A stretch of 64,000 bases of DNA from Magnimaribacter mokuoloeensis. Lineage in GTDB: Bacteria > Pseudomonadota > Gammaproteobacteria > Magnimaribacterales > Magnimaribacteraceae. Each line of letters begins with the position of its first letter. Position 1 is the first letter of the stretch. The notes beneath the pieces are model-generated. The model was given only the letters and a program-made list of their open reading frames with translations. It was not told the DNA's origin and did not search any database. This document shows positions 58,695-64,000 of this stretch, piece by piece. A program made the position numbers and the translations under genes. The stretch is taken from the NCBI GenBank assembly GCA_041860225.1, contig CP151794.1:1426001-1490000 (forward strand). Direction: 5' to 3'.

Positions 58695-59747
58695 TTATGT
58701 TGATGAGGTTATTTGTTTGATGAAATTAACTTCATCTTCGCTGTAAGGAGTTCCATCTGCTCTTAAGATGTCGTGAAACCAGATTTCAGGCTCGGGTATA
58801 GCCTCTCCATTCTCTATGAATTCTCCAGCCTCTTTTTTCTTTTTCAGGTCAAGTATGGTTGACCAGCCGAAGTGAGTTTGGCTTTTTCCAGCTACAAGCC
58901 CCCAATTGAAACATCCAATATTATTCTCTTTAAATATAGGGAGACTGAACTCAAATGTAGAGCCAAATTCTCGAGCCATATATTCAGTACACAATAGCGG
59001 CCTTTCATATTTTGCTAATCTATCTATTGTTTCCTGAAGCTTTTCACCCTCGTAGGTATGAAAGGTAATAACATCGGAATTTTCAGCATTACATTCAATA
59101 ATCTCTTTTCCTACTGATCCGTCTAGACAGGCAGTTAATGGTTGGGAAGGTCTAACTTCTAATGCCCACTTCCAAACAAGCTCTAGCAAGGTAATTGCTT
59201 TTTCTCCTGTGCCAAATTGACCAGGTTCGTTATAAATATCCCACATGAGAATGCGTTCATCGTCACCGAAATCATGAAGAATTTCTTCAACAAATTTTTG
59301 CAGTCGTGGAATTTCATCATGTTCTTTATTTTCATAAATCTCATGGACAAGGGCTATACCAGGGCTTTGTTTCCAGCCAGAGTTATGAACTCCTCGCACT
59401 GGTCTTGGTTGTTTTCCTAATTTTGGATAAGGTCGGTGACAATCATCAAATAGGACTAATATAGGTCTAATTTCAAGACGATTGCATATATCAAGGAAGT
59501 CATTTAAGTTTTTTTTAAACACGTCTGATTCATTCCAGAGCAAGTCATGCAAATAGACTCTTACCGAATTAAATCCTAGATCTTTAGCCCATGATAATTC
59601 TTTGAGATTTATTTCTTTGTCATATGTCTCAACCTGAAACATTTCCAGTTGATTTATTGCATTACTTGGTAGGTAATTACAGCCTACTATCCAATCTAAA
59701 TTTTCATACCAACTAAAAGCTTGTTCTTTATTCCATTTTTTCATCAT
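58695..59747 (-). CDS. clan GH-A glycosidase-like protein
   Basis: 350-aa TIM-barrel protein. The acid/base motif ILMWDIYNEPG (Glu174 after Asn173) and the nucleophile motif LLCTEYMARE (Glu255) lie at the ends of strands 4 and 7, as in GH5-type clan A enzymes; FNSVRVYLHD, LVLFDDCH and FHTYEG complete the pattern, and NWGLVAGKSQTHFGW forms part of the last strands. No signal peptide is visible, so it appears cytoplasmic. Likely acts on a beta-linked sugar; substrate unknown. Overlaps the 59744 gene by 4 bp and leads into the secreted unknown protein. Confidence 0.85.
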   Translation of the reverse strand: MMKKWNKEQAFSWYENLDWIVGCNYLPSNAINQLEMFQVETYDKEINLKELSWAKDLGFNSVRVYLHDLLWNESDVFKKNLNDFLDICNRLEIRPILVLFDDCHRPYPKLGKQPRPVRGVHNSGWKQSPGIALVHEIYENKEHDEIPRLQKFVEEILHDFGDDERILMWDIYNEPGQFGTGEKAITLLELVWKWALEVRPSQPLTACLDGSVGKEIIECNAENSDVITFHTYEGEKLQETIDRLAKYERPLLCTEYMAREFGSTFEFSLPIFKENNIGCFNWGLVAGKSQTHFGWSTILDLKKKKEAGEFIENGEAIPEPEIWFHDILRADGTPYSEDEVNFIKQITSST

Positions 59748-59956
59748 TTATAAGTCTTTAAGCACTTGGTCATACCTTTTATAAAAATGCCCTGTCTAGC
59801 AATTTCACATTGCTCTTTAAGTCGAAAAGGTATTGGATACGATATCCAATCACATGTTTTACAAGTTTTAATAAAAAGACTGAATTCATCCGATTGCATG
59901 TTAGAGGGAAAGTTCAAAACACTCAGTGTTAGTATCAAAACGTAAGCCTTTTTCAT
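59744..59956 (-). CDS. small secreted Cys-rich protein, unknown
   Basis: 70 aa: a signal peptide of about 22 residues (AYVLILTLSVLNFPSNMQS) and a short mature part with four cysteines (KTCKTCDW, EQCEIA, TKCLKT) that could form two disulfides. Not a known family to me. Its stop overlaps the ATG of the glycosidase-like gene (ATGA), which supports real translation. Because it is short it could still be spurious. Confidence 0.55.
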   Translation of the reverse strand: MKKAYVLILTLSVLNFPSNMQSDEFSLFIKTCKTCDWISYPIPFRLKEQCEIARQGIFIKGMTKCLKTYK

Positions 59957-59990
59957 AATTTTTTTATCCTATAATTTATACTTAAGGCGC

Positions 59991-60788
59991 ATGACCATTA
60001 TAAGCACAAAAGAACTAGATATATATTTAGAAAGGAGCTCTCCCCGGGAATATGGACAAATTTTCTACATTGGAGGTACCGGCGGCGACCTTAGAAACAG
60101 ACCTAATCAACTTGATTCTCCTTTAACAGAATTCTTTGAAGTAATAAGTTATGATCAAAGAGGCCTCGGTCAAACATCAAAACCTTCAGGTGATTATTCA
60201 ATGCAACAATATGCTGATGATGCAGCGGATATCCTAGATGAGCTTAATATAGAAAAAATAACTGTTATGGGCGTCTCTTTTGGAGGTATGGTTGCTCAAG
60301 AGCTTATTAAGAGGCATCCGAATAAGGTAAGTAAACTCGTCTTAGCTTGTACTTCTTCAGGAGGAGAGGGAGGATCTTCTTATCCTTTACATGAGTTAGA
60401 GTCTCTTGATGCTGACACAAAAACTGAATTAGGTATCAAAATCAATGATCATAGACTAACTGAAGAGTGGATAGAAACAAATCAATCCCTATGGGATTCA
60501 ATCAAGGAAGATGCAAAGAAAAGGCAAGCCTATAAAGCTGATCCAAGGAATCTCATGAAGCAATTACTGGCAAGGAAAAATCACAATACGTTCAGTTCCT
60601 TAAGTGATATTAATATTCCTGTATTTCTGATGGGAGGAAAATATGACGGGATAGCACCAATGTCTAATATGGAAGCTATGCATAAAGAAATTAAGAATAG
60701 TAAGTTAAAATTTTACGAAGGTGGGCACTTATTCCTTATCCAAGATAAACAAGCTTATAAGGATCTGATTGATTGGTTAAAAAAATAA
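59991..60788 (+). CDS. alpha/beta hydrolase
   Basis: 265 aa. The nucleophile elbow is GVSFGG with Ser95 (MGVSFGGMVAQEL). YIGGTGGDLR forms the oxyanion region, SYDQRGLGQTSKP the conserved strand-loop, YDGIAP (about 222-227) holds the acid and EGGHLF the catalytic His. No signal peptide. Resembles esterases and haloperoxidase-like hydrolases; substrate cannot be predicted. 18 bp before the DUF3429 gene, so possibly cotranscribed. Confidence 0.88.
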   Translation: MTIISTKELDIYLERSSPREYGQIFYIGGTGGDLRNRPNQLDSPLTEFFEVISYDQRGLGQTSKPSGDYSMQQYADDAADILDELNIEKITVMGVSFGGMVAQELIKRHPNKVSKLVLACTSSGGEGGSSYPLHELESLDADTKTELGIKINDHRLTEEWIETNQSLWDSIKEDAKKRQAYKADPRNLMKQLLARKNHNTFSSLSDINIPVFLMGGKYDGIAPMSNMEAMHKEIKNSKLKFYEGGHLFLIQDKQAYKDLIDWLKK

Positions 60789-60806
60789 ATACCCTTACTG
60801 CCAAGT

Positions 60807-61235
60807 ATGAATATCAAAACAAGAAAAATTTTAGGTTATTTAGGTTTAATACCTTTTTTCTCATTTTCCTTTCTCCCTCTGGCTATTCCTTTTCCAGAAG
60901 GATACATATTCAATTTATTACTCTCTTTTTATGGAGGAATAATAGTATCTTTTTTAGGAGGAATAACTTGGGGTTGGCCTAAAAATGAGAACCATATATT
61001 TTCATTAATTGCAGGAATATTTTTTTCATTAATAGGTTTCTTCATCATAGCCTTCTCAAATATGTTCCTCTATTACTGCCTATGCCTAGGTCTTCTAAGT
61101 TTTATTGCTTTTTATCTATTTGAATTAAGTTTTTCTGAACAAATGTTAAATAAAGATTATAGATTTTTGAGAGGTTCCCTAACTTTCTTAGTATCTATTT
61201 GTTACTTGGTTAGCCTGGCTACCTACAATTGGTAA
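60807..61235 (+). CDS. DUF3429 membrane protein
   Basis: 142 aa with four or five hydrophobic helices. YGGIIVSFLGGITWGWP (about 42-58) is the DUF3429 hallmark, preceded by KILGYLGLIPFFSFSFLPLA and followed by SLIAGIFFSLIGFFIIAFS. Function unknown; homologues are widespread in marine proteobacteria. Followed by the 61252 gene after 16 bp. Confidence 0.83.
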   Translation: MNIKTRKILGYLGLIPFFSFSFLPLAIPFPEGYIFNLLLSFYGGIIVSFLGGITWGWPKNENHIFSLIAGIFFSLIGFFIIAFSNMFLYYCLCLGLLSFIAFYLFELSFSEQMLNKDYRFLRGSLTFLVSICYLVSLATYNW

Positions 61236-61251
61236 TAGAGTCTTATAAGTA

Positions 61252-61680
61252 ATGAGTATTAAAGAGGAGATCGAAAAGACTTATAGAAAATTCGATAAGA
61301 TCTTCACTAATCAGCTAGGTAAGCCGCTTAAAGAATTTAAAATCTCTCAAATAAGAGATCAATTTAAAGTATGGATAAGTCAAGAGAATCCTTTATTTCT
61401 AGATGTCTCTCAAGCTGAAGATGCTTTTCTTTATATTTATCATTTTATCGAGTTACAGGAAATTAAACGACATGCTATTTATCTAAGAGAGATGAATGAT
61501 GAGCCAAAGTATTCAAGATTTATTCAAGAATTCTTTGATGAAAATTCTCCTTCAGGTCTACAAGATCTCAAAGTGCATCAGATCAACAATGAGTCTGACA
61601 AAATATGGTTTTCTAGAGAAAACAACTCCGATGTATTAATTAATGTATGGAGAAAGGAAAGGTTCTCGTCCTATCTCTAA
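61252..61680 (+). CDS. hypothetical protein
   Basis: 142 aa, soluble, no signal peptide or membrane segment. Mostly helical and charged (KEEIEKTYRKFDKIFTNQLG, FLYIYHFIELQEIKRHAIYLREM, YSRFIQEFF). I do not recognise the family. It lies behind DUF3429 on the same strand and converges on psiE with a 3-bp gap. Confidence 0.6.
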   Translation: MSIKEEIEKTYRKFDKIFTNQLGKPLKEFKISQIRDQFKVWISQENPLFLDVSQAEDAFLYIYHFIELQEIKRHAIYLREMNDEPKYSRFIQEFFDENSPSGLQDLKVHQINNESDKIWFSRENNSDVLINVWRKERFSSYL

Positions 61681-61683
61681 AGA

Positions 61684-62109
61684 TTATTTATCATCTTTAA
61701 GTTTTTCTAAGCTTAATTTGTCCTTAAGACTCATTACATATGCTGCCACGGCCAATACAAGAATAGCCCCAGCTTCCCACATAACCATCATTCCATCCAT
61801 ATCTTTTGTTTGCATGATAATCAAGCGACAGAGTGCTGTAATTGCAACTATTATCGGCAAGGTTACAGGTATACGATTTGTACTGTAAAAAGCACCAACC
61901 ATTGCAAGTATCTCGGCATAGATAAATAACATGAATAGATCTGCCAAATCTATTCTCTGCTCCATGAGCATCTCATATAAATAAATAGCAGAAGCAATAC
62001 AAGTTGATATACCTATAATCGCAAGAAGTAATTTTTCGCTAGCTATTGTTGTCCAGCTTAGACCCTTGTTCATTCCAGTATTTAGTAGTTCATTTATTTT
62101 CTTTTTCAT
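61684..62109 (-). CDS. PsiE family membrane protein
   Basis: 141 aa with four hydrophobic helices. DLADLFMLFIYAEILAMVGAFY (about 54-75) and IPVTLPIIVAITALCRLIIMQTKDM (about 80-104) are typical of the phosphate-starvation-inducible PsiE family. Molecular role unknown. No pho box was identified. It follows the acylase gene by 12 bp on the same strand. Confidence 0.85.
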   Translation of the reverse strand: MKKKINELLNTGMNKGLSWTTIASEKLLLAIIGISTCIASAIYLYEMLMEQRIDLADLFMLFIYAEILAMVGAFYSTNRIPVTLPIIVAITALCRLIIMQTKDMDGMMVMWEAGAILVLAVAAYVMSLKDKLSLEKLKDDK

Positions 62110-62121
62110 TTTAAATTTCCA

Positions 62122-64000
62122 TTACGGCACCATATAAACTTTTGAGATATTACCTACTATATCGCTCTCATTGAAATAAGTAGGTTTATATTGTTCTTGA
62201 ACATATAGGCTCACCTGATCATCATAATGCACTGAGCTTTTATCTTGAGTAGCACTTCCATATTGATGAATACTTTTTGAATCTTGTGTTCCATTTTTAT
62301 CCCAACTCACATGTATGTAGAGCCCATCACCGCCTGAAGCTTTGAGATCTCCTTCCTCATCATTTCTCCCGTATATAGCTCTTAAGACATCTGGACCTCC
62401 CTGCACTGCAGTCTTCTTGCCGCCTCTTACTATGAAATTTCTATCGGCCCATAAGGGGTCAACTTTCCCATAAGTTTCTGTTAATTCATTTACACATTCT
62501 CTATATGAAATCTCAGGATCTTGGGGAATTCTTTGACCCTGTTCGGAAATCCATTCGCTCGAAAGTACACAGACACCAAGAGCTGCAGAAGTATTTTCAA
62601 AATCGGTTGCCAGGTTCCATCTCTTGAGTACATCTATTCCATAATTAAGTTCTTTGGTTTCGAACTCTCTATCAAATAGGTTTGCAATATATTTGTAAGA
62701 TCTAGACTGTTCTGAATATTGATTATCAAACTTAATAGCATCAAATTCCTTCTCCCCAATTTTTTTATACTGTGTGAAAAGTTCTATTGATCTATATGCC
62801 CTATTAGTCATTCTAGTTTGTAATCCGAGAGTAGGAGAGTAGTCAGCAGGATTTAAATTATCATTTGCATCTGTAACTTTGAACGGATCTTGATTAGTGC
62901 TAGCTATCCAACCGGAAGAGGGATTTCTAATTTGAGGAATTTCTTCAAAATTAACGTATTCATTCCATACTAGATCTGAACGAGTGCCATCAATTACATT
63001 TTTCCAATCTATTCCTTCCTTCCTGAGCGGAGAAGAGGAGTTATGAAGAAAAAATATATTATCCTTTCTGTCTGCGAAGACACCATTAAAAGAAATAATA
63101 GATCGCATCCTCATGGCATCTATCCATTCTTCAAGCGAGTTTGCTTTATTCATTGCAAACCACTGATTAACTTGCTTTATATCTTCCATACCGGAAAACT
63201 TTAACGCATAGTTTTTGTCTGCAACTTCGAGAACTGGTCCATGGACTGAATATTTAGCCTCTCTCTTAACAGTCCACTTAATTGGTCCAAATATTTTCAC
63301 TGGCAGGCTTATAGTTTCCTTTTTAAAGTCTACCCATTCACCGTCGAGAAAATATTGATTCTCATTTTCTGGATTTATCTCTAGTAAATAGCTATCGGAC
63401 AGATCTGGCTTATTGACAGTAAATCCCCATGCTATATTTTCGTTGAACCCAACAAAGATGAAGGGTGATCCTGGGAAAAGTCCTCCCATCATGTTCCAGC
63501 CCTCGTTACTCCTGACATGAGCTTCATACCACGCAAGAGGTCCCTCTAGTGGCTGATGAGAATTGATGATAATTCTTGTTGATTTATCTGAAGTCTTTTT
63601 CGAATTAACGGCTAATACGTTTGAGCCTGTAACGAATTGCTCATTTTTATATAAAGTAGTGTATTCCTCTTGTAAGTCTGCTTCCCTTTGAAGCTTTTCA
63701 ATGGAACTGACAACTCCTGAAAAAAATAAATTTTGTATTGCGAATCCTGCAACGATGTCTTTCTCTGTTACTGGAAAGAAATGATTAAAATCATTTTCTG
63801 GATTTTTAATCATCCAATAATTTATTCCAGAAGCATATGCTTCTATGATGTTACGAACATCTTCATCTACATCAGTTGAATAATTTGCATCTATTCGCTC
63901 TCTTATTTTAAGAACTTTAATTAAATAGTCTTGAACTGCCCCACTTGGACCATCCTTAAGACCCATCTGAGCTCTATAGAGGTACATATTTTCTGCTATG
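62122..64000 (-). CDS. penicillin/AHL-acylase family Ntn hydrolase, 5' end missing
   Basis: The frame is open to the right edge: before the first Met at 63987 lie codons for IAEN, giving IAENMYLYRAQMG, a usual region inside the alpha chain. About 625 residues are visible. The autocatalytic processing site and nucleophile are in FVTGSNVLAVNS (Gly-Ser at about 121-122 from the Met), followed by NSHQPLEGPLAWYEAHV, GGLFPGSPFIFVGFNENIAWGFT and HGPVLEV. Family members include PvdQ/QuiP AHL acylases and penicillin G acylase; substrate cannot be decided. The N-terminal signal region lies outside the window. Confidence 0.9.
   Translation of the reverse strand, partial: IAENMYLYRAQMGLKDGPSGAVQDYLIKVLKIRERIDANYSTDVDEDVRNIIEAYASGINYWMIKNPENDFNHFFPVTEKDIVAGFAIQNLFFSGVVSSIEKLQREADLQEEYTTLYKNEQFVTGSNVLAVNSKKTSDKSTRIIINSHQPLEGPLAWYEAHVRSNEGWNMMGGLFPGSPFIFVGFNENIAWGFTVNKPDLSDSYLLEINPENENQYFLDGEWVDFKKETISLPVKIFGPIKWTVKREAKYSVHGPVLEVADKNYALKFSGMEDIKQVNQWFAMNKANSLEEWIDAMRMRSIISFNGVFADRKDNIFFLHNSSSPLRKEGIDWKNVIDGTRSDLVWNEYVNFEEIPQIRNPSSGWIASTNQDPFKVTDANDNLNPADYSPTLGLQTRMTNRAYRSIELFTQYKKIGEKEFDAIKFDNQYSEQSRSYKYIANLFDREFETKELNYGIDVLKRWNLATDFENTSAALGVCVLSSEWISEQGQRIPQDPEISYRECVNELTETYGKVDPLWADRNFIVRGGKKTAVQGGPDVLRAIYGRNDEEGDLKASGGDGLYIHVSWDKNGTQDSKSIHQYGSATQDKSSVHYDDQVSLYVQEQYKPTYFNESDIVGNISKVYMVP

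Noticed and set aside
60773..60982. 69-aa open frame between hydrolase and DUF3429 genes
   Set aside because: Overlaps the DUF3429 gene in another frame and has no Shine-Dalgarno or family features.
61643..61888. 81-aa plus-strand open frame over psiE
   Set aside because: Antisense shadow of psiE, with no support of its own.

Overview
The window is one contiguous piece of an AT-rich, densely packed gammaproteobacterial chromosome. Diagnostic gene orders are gmk-rpoZ-spoT-ridA-recG, lptD-surA-pdxA-rsmA-apaH, fis-purH-purD, rpe-trpE-trpGDC, and dnaG-rpoD followed by a CAU tRNA. Short intergenic gaps, many ATGA/TAATG overlaps, a membrane pyrophosphatase and a secreted sulfatase fit an uncultured marine lineage with a streamlined genome. 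SAR86 is the best guess, but this is an inference from gene content, not a phylogeny. No gene-free stretch exceeds 300 bp; the longest are about 210 bp at 47011-47222 and 190 bp at 39264-39455.

Layout. 1-16311 is core metabolism: ubiquinone (ubiA), rubredoxin, a dicarboxylate/amino-acid symporter, hppA, the cmoA-cmoB tRNA wobble pair, the recG/spoT/gmk cluster, pyrE, ribE, and rpsU-yqeY facing tsaD-folB-folK. 16402-20774 holds a secreted protein of unknown function and a likely acyl-CoA module (ACAD10-like kinase, two-part MaoC hydratase, Spinster-like MFS) closed by a near-ideal terminator. 20821-28767 is the folM-cca-apaH-rsmA-pdxA-surA-lptD run on the minus strand. It diverges from amgK-murU-rpe-trpEGDC (28855-35040). 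35169-39263 carries an RRM protein, coq7 and purD-purH-fis. 39456-45320 carries rsmE, gshB, ruvX, dnaG and rpoD.

The most interesting part is 45324-52901. The tRNA-Ile2-type gene after rpoD is followed by two further copies of its 3' half, from anticodon loop to CCA, at 47060 and 52854. They delimit two tandem units of about 1.7 and 5.8 kb. Both units share the same left end (127 bp with 4 differences, including a tandem TGTGAACACC repeat and an inverted GTTCACA) and a similar right end of about 45-50 bp. Neither encodes an integrase. They look like a family of small, integrase-less, tRNA-anchored cassettes. Cassette 1 carries a MarR regulator and a membrane protein around a palindrome. Cassette 2 carries an aromatic-type FAD hydroxylase, an FAH-family hydrolase, a TetR regulator, a small membrane protein and a sulfatase, with the same 20-bp palindrome in both of its divergent promoters.

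52925-64000 is accessory in character: a DUF411 metal protein, a PhyH-type dioxygenase, an FG-GAP lipoprotein with a barrel-like tail, a YeiH-like transporter, a clan-A glycosidase-like protein, an alpha/beta hydrolase, DUF3429 and PsiE membrane proteins, and a 5'-truncated penicillin/AHL-acylase family protein running off the right edge.
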